Below, one piece after another: positions 16,543 through 25,070 of a stretch of DNA of 56,465 bases. The stretch's first letter is position 1, and each line of letters begins with the position of its first letter. Both the position numbers and the translations under genes were made by a program. The notes beneath the pieces are model-generated. The model was not told where the DNA came from and made no database searches. It was given only the letters and a program-made list of their open reading frames with translations. Source of the DNA: UBA583 sp964429995 (lineage in GTDB: Archaea; Nanobdellota; Nanobdellia; Woesearchaeales; UBA583); NCBI GenBank assembly GCA_964429995.1, contig CAYSDY010000005.1, positions 1 through 56,465 on the forward strand, written 5' to 3'.

Positions 16543-19503
16543 ATGAAGAAGAAAAGCAACAGTAAGACTTCAAAAGAAGAACAAAAAGTAGCTGAAAAGT
16601 CATTTGTCAGTAAAATAATGGATAGTAAATTTGTAAAGAACATATTTCCTAAAGTACTTCCATTAATATTGATTTTTTTTGTAATGTTTTTTGCATTTTA
16701 CATAAGAAGTGCTCCTGATAAACTTAGAGGAATAGAAGAGATCTCAAGACAGGAGATATACAATTATGTAGGAAATATAATAAACTATAAAATATCTTTA
16801 GATTATCCAAACCTTAATCAGATATATCAATCAGAACTATACGAAAAAGAATTTCAAAATGCAATTAGCAATGGTTATGTTGATATTAATGGCGAAAGAA
16901 TAATGATAGAAGAAGAAGTTCAAAAAAGAGTTCAGCTTCACAAAGAATCATTAACAGATGATAACGGTCAGGTTTATTTAAATGCAATAGATCCATACCA
17001 TTTTTATCGTTTAGGTGAAATATATCAGGAAAATGGTTATATGGGAACATCAATTGTAACAGATGAACAAGGCAATCAAAAACCAATGATAGATTACAAA
17101 CTAGCTCCTAAAGGATTTGAAGGAAGCTATACTCCTGATTTACAGACATGGTTGTTTGCAACAATATTTAGATTTAAAGGATATGATGAAAACACTCCTG
17201 TTGGATACAAAACAGCATCAGTATATTATATTCCTGTTATAATAATTCTTCTAAGCATAATACCAATGTTTCTTATAATAAGAAAATTTTCATCAAACAT
17301 ATTTGCCTTTTTTGGAAGTCTTTTATGTGTAAGTATTGGAACAGTTACATCAAGAACAGTTGCAGGTTTTACAGACACAGATGGATATAATATACTATTT
17401 CCATTGCTTATACTTTTATTTTTAATATATTCATTATCAACAGAAAAGAGGATATTCAAAATAATTTACGCATTTTTAGCTTCATTGTTTACAACTATGT
17501 ACATATGGGCATGGCCAAGTGGATGGTTCATGTACATGTTTGTGATAATATCTATAATTGCATACTATTTTTTGATAATATTGTATAAAAAAATCATTTT
17601 AAAATCAATATTAAAAGATGATATTTCAAAGTTTAAAAAAACAATACTTTCAGATTCAATTATAGCATTGACATATGCAGTATTATCTTTTGTATTAACT
17701 TACATATTTTTAGGTTTTAATTTGTTTACACTTGCATATGACGGTTTTAGTGGTTCAATGTCAGATATTGCAACAGTAGGGCAGTCAAATATATGGCCAA
17801 ATGTATACTCATCTGTTGCAGAGTTAAATCCAGCATCATTTGAACAGATACTCTCAACAGTTGGAGGAAGTCTTGTTACAGGAAAAATTGTTCTTGTGAT
17901 TGCCATGTTTGCATTGCTGATGCTTGTGTTTAATGCTTTTAAGGGTGATACAGACAAAAAGAATAAATTGATAGTATTAGCATCAATTATTTGGTTTTTA
18001 ATCATAATTAATTTAAGTTTCTTTGTAAATCTTACAGTAAATAATCCTGAACTTTTCATATTTCTTTTATTTTTACCAATAGGTATTTCACTTTTAATGA
18101 ATATCATATCAGGACACAATAACTTTAAGGTTTTTTTAAGCATTTTATTAGCTTTATGGATGTCAGGAACAATATATATGAGTTTTCATGGAGTAAGATT
18201 CATTCTTTTATTAGCTCCAGCATTTTCAATAGCTTTTGCAATAGGTTTATACTACATTTCATTTTTTATGGTAAACATATTTGGTGGAGAATTTGAAAAC
18301 AGGTTTTCAGGAAGAAAATTAATAGGCCTAATAATAGTTACAATTTTTTTTACAGTATTATTCATTCCTGTTGCACAAACATCTGATAAAATTACAAAAT
18401 CAACATTACCAAATTTTGATGATTCATGGTATAATGCAATGTATAAAATAGAAAACGAAACAAGCAAATCTGCAATCATAACCTCATGGTGGGATTTTGG
18501 TCATTTTTTTGCAGCGATAAGTAAAAGAGGAGTTACATTTGATGGTGGAACACAGACTAATCCAGTATCACATTGGGTTGGAAGATTTCTTCTTGAAAAT
18601 GATGAACATGTTGCAGAAGACATATTAAAAATGCTTGTGTGTTCAAGCAATGATGCATACTACGATTTTTACAAAATGGTAGGAAAAAACGAAGCAGACA
18701 GCATTAAAATACTTCGTATAATAAACAGAACATTTGGACATGAAAGAGAAGAAAAACAAGATATTCTAAAAAATAATGGATATTACGACTTAACAGATGA
18801 TCAAGTAGAAAAAATATTAAACAATCTTGATTGTAAAGATAGCAAAGAAAGTATTGTTATAGCATCAGGTGATATGATTCCTAAAGCAGGAGTTTGGGCT
18901 CATTGGGGTTTATGGGACTTTGAAAAGAAATATGTATACAACAATTATCTTAGAATGTCAAGTAGTGATATTGCACATAACATAGATATAGATAAAGAAA
19001 TTGTTGATAAATATGTTGAAGAATTAAAATCAATAGATATAAGATCCAAAGTTGAAGGAATAAAAAAAGATGATCTTCTAAATTATTGGTTTGCACCTTA
19101 TCCAAGGTATTTAACATCAGATAATCAGTACATGTTCAATTGTCAGGTTGAAGGTAATGAAACAATCTCATGTTTAAACGGAAATCTTAAAATAGATGCA
19201 ATGACAGGCAATATAACAAAAAACAATCTTGCAGAAGGATTTACGGTAAGAAATATATACGTTCCATCAAAAGAAGATAAAGTATTAGAAATAGAACAGG
19301 ATTCAAATGGAAGGGTTGATATGATACTTATGAATACAGCCTCAGGTTTTGCAATAATGTTTGCCGAGCCACCTTTAGCAAACAGTCTTTTTAGTAAGAT
19401 GTATTTTATGAATGGTTCAGGTCTTACAAAATTTGAAAAGTTTATAGATGAAAATGGACTAAACGCACCAAGAATAACAGTTTGGAAGAGTGATTTGAGT
19501 TAA
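16543..19503 (+). CDS. aglB: dolichyl-phosphate oligosaccharyltransferase AglB/STT3
   Basis: AglB transfers a lipid-linked oligosaccharide to Asn in N-x-S/T on the outer face of the membrane. The 986-residue protein has an N-terminal helix (about 35-56), an outer loop with DPYHFYRLGEIY near 149, many membrane helices to about 625, then a large external domain beginning SAIITSWWDFGHFF (about 645). That contains the WWD-x-G catalytic motif with Phe where Tyr is more common. A TATA box (TATTTATAAATG, 16510-16521) lies about 25 bases before the ATG. The gene connects the upstream glycan locus with the sequon-rich surface proteins that follow. Confidence 0.95.
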   Translation: MKKKSNSKTSKEEQKVAEKSFVSKIMDSKFVKNIFPKVLPLILIFFVMFFAFYIRSAPDKLRGIEEISRQEIYNYVGNIINYKISLDYPNLNQIYQSELYEKEFQNAISNGYVDINGERIMIEEEVQKRVQLHKESLTDDNGQVYLNAIDPYHFYRLGEIYQENGYMGTSIVTDEQGNQKPMIDYKLAPKGFEGSYTPDLQTWLFATIFRFKGYDENTPVGYKTASVYYIPVIIILLSIIPMFLIIRKFSSNIFAFFGSLLCVSIGTVTSRTVAGFTDTDGYNILFPLLILLFLIYSLSTEKRIFKIIYAFLASLFTTMYIWAWPSGWFMYMFVIISIIAYYFLIILYKKIILKSILKDDISKFKKTILSDSIIALTYAVLSFVLTYIFLGFNLFTLAYDGFSGSMSDIATVGQSNIWPNVYSSVAELNPASFEQILSTVGGSLVTGKIVLVIAMFALLMLVFNAFKGDTDKKNKLIVLASIIWFLIIINLSFFVNLTVNNPELFIFLLFLPIGISLLMNIISGHNNFKVFLSILLALWMSGTIYMSFHGVRFILLLAPAFSIAFAIGLYYISFFMVNIFGGEFENRFSGRKLIGLIIVTIFFTVLFIPVAQTSDKITKSTLPNFDDSWYNAMYKIENETSKSAIITSWWDFGHFFAAISKRGVTFDGGTQTNPVSHWVGRFLLENDEHVAEDILKMLVCSSNDAYYDFYKMVGKNEADSIKILRIINRTFGHEREEKQDILKNNGYYDLTDDQVEKILNNLDCKDSKESIVIASGDMIPKAGVWAHWGLWDFEKKYVYNNYLRMSSSDIAHNIDIDKEIVDKYVEELKSIDIRSKVEGIKKDDLLNYWFAPYPRYLTSDNQYMFNCQVEGNETISCLNGNLKIDAMTGNITKNNLAEGFTVRNIYVPSKEDKVLEIEQDSNGRVDMILMNTASGFAIMFAEPPLANSLFSKMYFMNGSGLTKFEKFIDENGLNAPRITVWKSDLS

Positions 19504-19564
19504 AGCAGGTAATGCTTAAAAATTAATACAAAAATTTATATATATTTTTATTGATTAATTAGTA

Positions 19565-20413
19565 ATGTTTAAAGATTTATTGCATAAAAAAGGAATAAGT
19601 TCTGTAGTTCTTGTAAGTATATTGATTGCAGGATCAGTAATGTCATTTTTTGTTCTTTCACAATGGTATACAGACATTCAGTCTAAATTAGAGTTACAGG
19701 CAATGTCTAATAATATACATACGCACCTTGAAATTGAGAAAATTTCAGAAACAAGTATTTACATTTTGAGTAGGTTTAAATTAAATTTAGCACTAAATTA
19801 CATAAAAATAGGTGATAGGATGTGTGTTAATAATTTAATAATAAGTCCAGGAGTTAACAAGATTAACATAAAAGGATGTATTGTAGGTTTACAAAACATG
19901 ACTCCATACGATGTTCAAATAGGAACGAATTTAGGGTTATATTCAGCATATAAAATTTTACGTGATATTCCAGAAAAAGAACTAATAATAAGATACACAA
20001 AATCAGAGTGCAATTCAGAAGATGGATATACAAGGCTTTACGGCGTTGATTCTATAGATAACTCACATGTTGAAATAGATGGTTCAGGAATCTACAATGT
20101 TTGTGCAAAACATGTAAATTATACAATTGGTAATCAGTGTACCAATTCTTTTGCTAATTTATTTTTAATAGCATCACAAAATAATTCACATGTATATACA
20201 GAGACATCACAGGTTCATTCTGCAAGTCCTGATTACTATGATTGGTACAATATATGTTTAAACAGTTTTGAATCAACAGTACATTATCTTTTAAACGAAA
20301 CAGCTGATGAAAGGTATACATGTATTGCAAGCATAAATAAAAATGATATTTACGGTGCATCGATTGCAAGTTGTGATTATTACAAAGACAATTTGTTTGT
20401 ATTTGTTGGATAA
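19565..20413 (+). CDS. pilin-like surface protein with C-terminal domain
   Basis: The 282-residue protein is a member of the window's pilin-like family. It has a short basic start, KKGISS followed by a hydrophobic helix (about 14-33), then SQWYTD, a helical stretch and a beta domain with YIKIGDRMC and KGCIVGLQ (paired cysteines). After about residue 125 it carries an extra domain of about 155 residues with several cysteines (CNSEDGYTRLYG, CTNSFANLF, WYNICLNSF, YTCIASINKND) and N-x-S/T sites. I cannot name that domain. It follows aglB by 61 bases and starts the surface cluster that runs to 25070. Confidence 0.65.
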   Translation: MFKDLLHKKGISSVVLVSILIAGSVMSFFVLSQWYTDIQSKLELQAMSNNIHTHLEIEKISETSIYILSRFKLNLALNYIKIGDRMCVNNLIISPGVNKINIKGCIVGLQNMTPYDVQIGTNLGLYSAYKILRDIPEKELIIRYTKSECNSEDGYTRLYGVDSIDNSHVEIDGSGIYNVCAKHVNYTIGNQCTNSFANLFLIASQNNSHVYTETSQVHSASPDYYDWYNICLNSFESTVHYLLNETADERYTCIASINKNDIYGASIASCDYYKDNLFVFVG

Positions 20414-20465
20414 TTACTCACAAGTTAATACGATTATTTTTAACATTTTTTTAAGTGTGAAAAAT

Positions 20466-22012
20466 ATGAAAAAAGCCTTTTTAGTGTTTATTATTTACAT
20501 TTTAATGTTTTCTAGGATAGTTTTTTCAACTGGATTTCATACGCCTGACGAAATTTTACCTGGAACATTTACTGGAACATACTTCTATAACGGAACATTG
20601 AGTGTTACAGATAACAGTCAGCTTTGCTTAAACAATGAGTGTATAAATAATTGGAGTATCATAAGTGGTGCATCCGGAATGGGAATCAAAGGATATTTTG
20701 ATTACGATGGAACGTATTTAAAACCTAATCTAACCACAGGATCATATATATTAAATATTAATGCTCCTGGAATATTTGCCGGAAGCAATCCCTACGATTT
20801 AACACCAAGCGATGAGATTTTAGATGTATNNNNNNNNNNNNNNNNNNNNNNNNNNNNNNNNNNNNNNNNNNNNNNNNNNNNNNNNNNNNNNNNNNNNNNN
20901 NNNNNNNNNNNNNNNNNNNNNNNNNNNNNAATGGAGTAGGTCGTTTTGCCGGAAGCAATCCCTACGATTTAACACCAAGCGATGAGATTTTAGATGTATA
21001 TGGAGACTTAGAAGTATACAGATCTTCCAGTCATAACTTAAGTGTAAAAGATGTTTTTAACTACAAGAGCGACATTTTAAGTATACATGCCGGTAATTAC
21101 TTTTCGTTCAACAACAGCAAGATAGGTTTTTTGCTTAACGAGAACTTTCTTGTTAATAGTTCCTACTTTGAAGTTTTATACGGTGATAGTTTCTACTTTA
21201 AGAATTATCAGGGCAAAATCTTTGGAATCAATAACAGTGTGGGTATAGGCAGTACATATTCTAATACCATACCATTATCCAACAACAGCTTATACGTTGA
21301 AGGTGACATAGGCATACGAACACTCAATCCAGGCAATGAATTATCTGTAAATGGAAGCGTAAGCATAGGAAGCACATATGCTCAAGTAAGTGCAGAATCC
21401 AATAGCCTTATTGTAGAAAACAAAATAGGTATCAATACAAGTAATCCAACAGTTGCTTTAGATGTTAATGGAGTAGGTCGTTTTGCCGGAAGCAATCCCT
21501 ACGATTTAACACCAAGCGATGGAGTGGTACATGTGTTAGGAGATGTTCATGCAACTGGTGAATTAATTGCAGATGGTGCAGATCTTGCAGAAAAATACTT
21601 ATCAGATTCAAATGAAGAATTTTCTGCTGGTGATGTTGTTGTCATATCCAAAACACAAGATGATTCAATAGAAAAAAGCACTTATTCATATCAAAAAGTT
21701 TTAGGAGTTATATCAACTAAACCTGGTTTGGTTATAAACGGTAACGAAGAAAATGGTCATCTTGTTGCACTTGTAGGAAAAGTTCCAACTAAAGTAATTG
21801 TTGATGAATCAAATCCTATAAAAAGAGGTGATAGGTTAGTTGCATCTGATATAAAAGGGCATGCAAAAAAATGTGAACTTATAAATCCATCACAATCATC
21901 ACTACCAATAGAAGAGGTAATATATAACAACCAATTATGTATTGATGGAACTATAGGTTACGCTTTACAGCAGACAGATAAAACAGGTAAAATATTAATA
22001 GTTTTAAAATAA
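20466..22012 (+). CDS. secreted tail-fibre-like repeat protein, interrupted by an assembly gap
   Basis: A signal peptide (MKKAFLVFIIYILMFSRIVFS) starts a repetitive secreted protein. The unit FAGSNPYDLTPSD occurs at 20775, 20945 and 21482, and IGIxxxNP-type motifs (GIRTLNPGNELSVNGSVSIGS, IGINTSNPTVALDVNG) follow, as in tail-fibre and S74-type repeat proteins. The last 150 residues (GADLAEKYLSDS ... GDVVVISK, VALVGKVPTKV, IKRGDRLVASD) match a domain common at the ends of such proteins. The frame changes across the 100 Ns, so the real gap length should be 2 mod 3 if this is one gene. About ten N-x-S/T sequons are visible. Probably a glycosylated adhesin (inference). Confidence 0.7.
20775..20829 (+). 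repeat. 55-base exact repeat, left of gap
   Basis: These 55 bases (TTTGCCGG ... GATGTAT) are identical to 20945-20999 on the other side of the gap. They encode FAGSNPYDLTPSDEILDV. The gap begins at the last base of the shared sequence. Confidence 0.9.
20830..20929. other. assembly gap, 100 N
   Basis: Exactly 100 Ns, the conventional placeholder for a scaffold gap of unknown size. It lies within the repetitive secreted-protein gene and is flanked by copies of the same repeat, so the true number of repeat units between is unknown. Confidence 0.95.
20930..20999 (+). repeat. repeat copy right of gap
   Basis: The first 55 bases (20930-20984) are identical to 21467-21521, and the last 55 (20945-20999) are identical to 20775-20829. 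The copy therefore joins two different repeat neighbourhoods, which explains why assembly failed here. Confidence 0.9.
21467..21521 (+). repeat. 55-base exact repeat, third copy
   Basis: Identical to 20930-20984 (AATGGAGTAGG ... AAGCGATG), encoding NGVGRFAGSNPYDLTPSD. It diverges at the next base, leading into the C-terminal domain of the protein. Confidence 0.9.
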
Positions 22013-22017
22013 AAAGA

Positions 22018-23778
22018 ATGGTAGAAAAAAAAATAAAAATGAAAAAAGGCTTTAGCGGAAAACAAATGATAAATATCTTAACAATTTTAATGTTTTTATT
22101 TGTGTTTGCAACATCTTTTACATATGCAGTAACACAGATAAATCCATACGAAAATTTTAGGTATAGAAACTTAATCAGTCTAAATCAAGTTATTAATGAA
22201 TCAAACAGAGATTACTATGATTTTGTTGTAAATATTGACACAAAAACTTTGATAAGTTTGGGTAAAATGAAGAGTGATTGTTCAGATATTCGTTTTAGTG
22301 ATAATGATGGAGTAACTTTACTAAACTACAATCTAAATGCTTTCACATGTAACACAAATTCTACTTATTTTAAGGCAAGAGTTCCTAAAAAAGAGATTTC
22401 AACAGAAAACTTAACAGATGAATATCACATATATGCATACTTTGGAAATCCAACAATGAACAGTGATTTAAACAATAGTATTGGAGTTACAAATGGATTA
22501 AGCCCTGGATTTTTAACAGAAAGTGTTTATTCAACATATCATAGATGTTATATTGATAAAATTGGAGATGTTTATTGTGTAGGTGATAATACATATGGTC
22601 AACTGGGAGATGGAACAGCAACAGTAAGGTATAGTCCTGTAAAGGTTGTTGGCTTAGATGGTGCTACAATTCAAGTTGTGGTAAATAATGTTGCAACATG
22701 TGCTTTATTACAAAATGGTTCAGTTTATTGTTGGGGATATGGAGGAAATGGGCAATTGGGAAATGGAGGTTCTACAACATATTATACTCCTGTAAAAGCT
22801 TCAATAGATAATGTTACACAACTAGCAGGAAATGGTGTTCAAGCATTTTGTGGGTTAAAATCAGATGGTAAACTTTATTGTTGGGGATATGGTCCATACG
22901 GTGATATAGGTGATGGATTGGCTGCGACAAGTACATTGAATCCTACTTTAGTAAGCGAAGGTGCTGGTTTAATACAGGGAGATATTGGATTTGTTACAGG
23001 TGGTTATTATTCTTTTTGTGCGATCACAAAATCTACAAAAAAAGCATTTTGCTGGGGTTATGAACAATATGGTCAACTTGGAGATGGTATAGGATCAAGG
23101 GCAACTGTTCCTAGCAAAGTTGCAACGCCTGAATTTTCAGAAGATGCTGTTTATATAGCACCGATTCATTTTGGATATTGTGGAATAAAGTCAGACGGTT
23201 CACTTTATTGTTGGGGTTATGGGGGATATTATCTTACAGGATTGGGAAGTGCTAACAATTATAATTATCCAGTAGATACTGGGTTAGATAATGTAGTTCA
23301 GGTTCTTGGTTCATCAGATCAGTCCGCAACATGTGCCATAACAAAAAATATGCAGATGTATTGTTGGGGACATAGTCAGACAATTCCTGGATGGGATCCT
23401 GGTTATGGATATTTAACAACACCTGTACTCATAACAGAATATGGTGAAGGTTTAGATAATCCTATTGCACTTGGTTCTTCTTATGGTGCATTTTGCGGAG
23501 TTAATAAGAATTTAAGTGTTTATTGCTGGGGTTTTTATAATGCTTATGGAACGATGGGTATAGGTAACATAACAGTATATCCAAATCCAAAATACATAAA
23601 TAGTTTATCAGCTGGCTACATTCATAACAAAAAACCAACATCAGATACATCAACATTACAGATACCAGATTTACAGTCTCAATACTATATGTCAGACTCT
23701 ATAAACATATCAATTCAGCCAGAACAAACATGGATTAGCATAGGCAATATGGATGTTTCAAACATTCAGATAAAATAA
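22018..23778 (+). CDS. secreted RCC1-type beta-propeller with DUF2341-like N-terminus
   Basis: The 586-residue protein has a signal peptide (hydrophobic about 18-37), then a DUF2341-like domain (YRNLISLNQV ... CSDIRFSDNDG ... YFGNP, about 48-160). At least seven RCC1/BNR-type blades follow (about 180-535), recognisable by CWGYGxxGQLGxG: VYCVGDNTYGQLGDG, VYCWGYGGNGQLGNG, LYCWGYGPYGDIGDG, AFCWGYEQYGQLGDG, LYCWGYGGYYLTG, MYCWGHSQ, VYCWGFYNAYGTMGIG. Cysteines recur in each blade. An ATG at 22039 is an alternative start. It follows the tail-fibre-like gene by 5 bases and is probably in the same operon. A role in binding or adhesion is inference. Confidence 0.8.
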   Translation: MVEKKIKMKKGFSGKQMINILTILMFLFVFATSFTYAVTQINPYENFRYRNLISLNQVINESNRDYYDFVVNIDTKTLISLGKMKSDCSDIRFSDNDGVTLLNYNLNAFTCNTNSTYFKARVPKKEISTENLTDEYHIYAYFGNPTMNSDLNNSIGVTNGLSPGFLTESVYSTYHRCYIDKIGDVYCVGDNTYGQLGDGTATVRYSPVKVVGLDGATIQVVVNNVATCALLQNGSVYCWGYGGNGQLGNGGSTTYYTPVKASIDNVTQLAGNGVQAFCGLKSDGKLYCWGYGPYGDIGDGLAATSTLNPTLVSEGAGLIQGDIGFVTGGYYSFCAITKSTKKAFCWGYEQYGQLGDGIGSRATVPSKVATPEFSEDAVYIAPIHFGYCGIKSDGSLYCWGYGGYYLTGLGSANNYNYPVDTGLDNVVQVLGSSDQSATCAITKNMQMYCWGHSQTIPGWDPGYGYLTTPVLITEYGEGLDNPIALGSSYGAFCGVNKNLSVYCWGFYNAYGTMGIGNITVYPNPKYINSLSAGYIHNKKPTSDTSTLQIPDLQSQYYMSDSINISIQPEQTWISIGNMDVSNIQIK

Positions 23779-23782
23779 AAAA

Positions 23783-24592
23783 ATGGATAAAAAAAAATAT
23801 ATAAAACTATCAATCTTATTATTGGTTTTGTCAGGTTTAGTATTTTTAGCATACTACTACATGCCAAATATAAACAGAGTTGTTGTACCCATGCAATTAG
23901 TTGAAGTTTCAGTTCTTCCAACTGATGTAGATTATTTAAAATCAAGAGAAGAAGAACAGACTGCACTTGAAAATGCAGGTTCTGATTCAAAAAAGATTGA
24001 TTTGCATTTATCTTTTGCAGAAAAAAGACTATCTGAATCATTGCAAATGAAAAAACTTGGAAGAACCAAAGAACACTACGATACTTTTAGAGATTACACA
24101 AATGAACTTACATACGCATCCTCATATATGACAAAAACAGAAGACATTATAAGTATGCTAAATAAACATTCTAAGATAATATTAGACTACGAAATAGATC
24201 TAGAAACAAAATCTAATGTGTTATCAATTATAAACAACCAGTTATCATACATTGCAAAAGAAGAGAAAAATCCTGAAAAAGAATTCAAACTTTATACATC
24301 CATCTTGCAAAAACAAATAGAAATCATGAATAAATTGATTGATGATAAAGTTGCAGAGAATGATTTTTATTCTTTTGCAAGATTATATAGCCAAAGACAG
24401 CAAAACATTAAGTTCTTAGTTGTTGATAATTCACAAAATACAGCATTTATAGGCAAAATAAAAGATGAAATAGGATCACAGAGTAATCAGCTTGAAAAAC
24501 TTATTGCTAAAGCTCCAACAGATGGCATAAAACAATCTTTGACAATGCTTTTAAATGAGAACAAGATGATGTTTGCTCCTTTGGATGCGTAA
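23783..24592 (+). CDS. membrane-anchored helical protein, hypothetical
   Basis: The 269-residue protein has a basic start and one hydrophobic helix (about 8-27), followed by a largely helical, charged domain of about 240 residues with coiled-coil character (KSREEEQTALENAG, EKRLSESLQMKKLGRTKEHYDTF, KQIEIMNKLIDDKV). I do not recognise a family. It starts 4 bases after the RCC1 protein gene, so it is probably translated from the same mRNA and may anchor or assemble the secreted proteins of this cluster (inference). Confidence 0.6.
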   Translation: MDKKKYIKLSILLLVLSGLVFLAYYYMPNINRVVVPMQLVEVSVLPTDVDYLKSREEEQTALENAGSDSKKIDLHLSFAEKRLSESLQMKKLGRTKEHYDTFRDYTNELTYASSYMTKTEDIISMLNKHSKIILDYEIDLETKSNVLSIINNQLSYIAKEEKNPEKEFKLYTSILQKQIEIMNKLIDDKVAENDFYSFARLYSQRQQNIKFLVVDNSQNTAFIGKIKDEIGSQSNQLEKLIAKAPTDGIKQSLTMLLNENKMMFAPLDA

Positions 24593-24692
24593 AATAAAAA
24601 AAAACACACCATTTTAAAGATAACCACAACAATCACTTATTTTTAAATTTTAACAAATATTTAAAAACAGCAAGTACTCAATAATCTTAATA

Positions 24693-25070
24693 ATGCCAAA
24701 TAAAAAATCTTTTGTGCCATCAATTGTTGCAGTATTGCTTGTTTTTACAACAATTGTATCTTTTATCATACTTATGGGATGGCATCTATCACTTATAGAT
24801 GGGATAAGTTATGAATTAAAACACAAGACAAGATTAGACAATATGCAGATATTAGGTTTTAATGATAGTTCTATTCTTCTTGTTAATGTAAGAGAATTAG
24901 AATTTGAGCCAACACTCCTTAAAATCAACAACAACACATGTCCTCTAAATCCTTCAAAATACAGATTAGGGATAAATGCAATAAATCTTAGTGCGTGTCT
25001 TGAATCAGGTTATAATGATATATTCTTAACTGATGGCAAAAACACATACACATACAGCACATACAGATAA
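24693..25070 (+). CDS. pilin-like membrane-anchored protein, minimal form
   Basis: The 125-residue protein has KKSFVPSIVAVLLVFTTIVSFIILMGW at the N-terminus (class III signal-peptide-like helix). A small beta domain follows with paired cysteines (NNNTCPLN, LSACLESG) and the family ending DIFLTDGKNTYTYS. It lacks any extra C-terminal domain and so shows the core of the family. It has its own upstream TATA-like AATATTTAAAAAC (about 24655-24667). Its stop codon abuts that of the converging VirB4-like gene. Confidence 0.65.
   Translation: MPNKKSFVPSIVAVLLVFTTIVSFIILMGWHLSLIDGISYELKHKTRLDNMQILGFNDSSILLVNVRELEFEPTLLKINNNTCPLNPSKYRLGINAINLSACLESGYNDIFLTDGKNTYTYSTYR

Noticed and set aside
20466..23778. 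Prophage or phage-tail origin of the tail-fibre-like and propeller genes
   Set aside because: Both proteins have signal peptides and lie among pilin-like and glycosylation genes. No capsid, terminase, portal or integrase gene is present.
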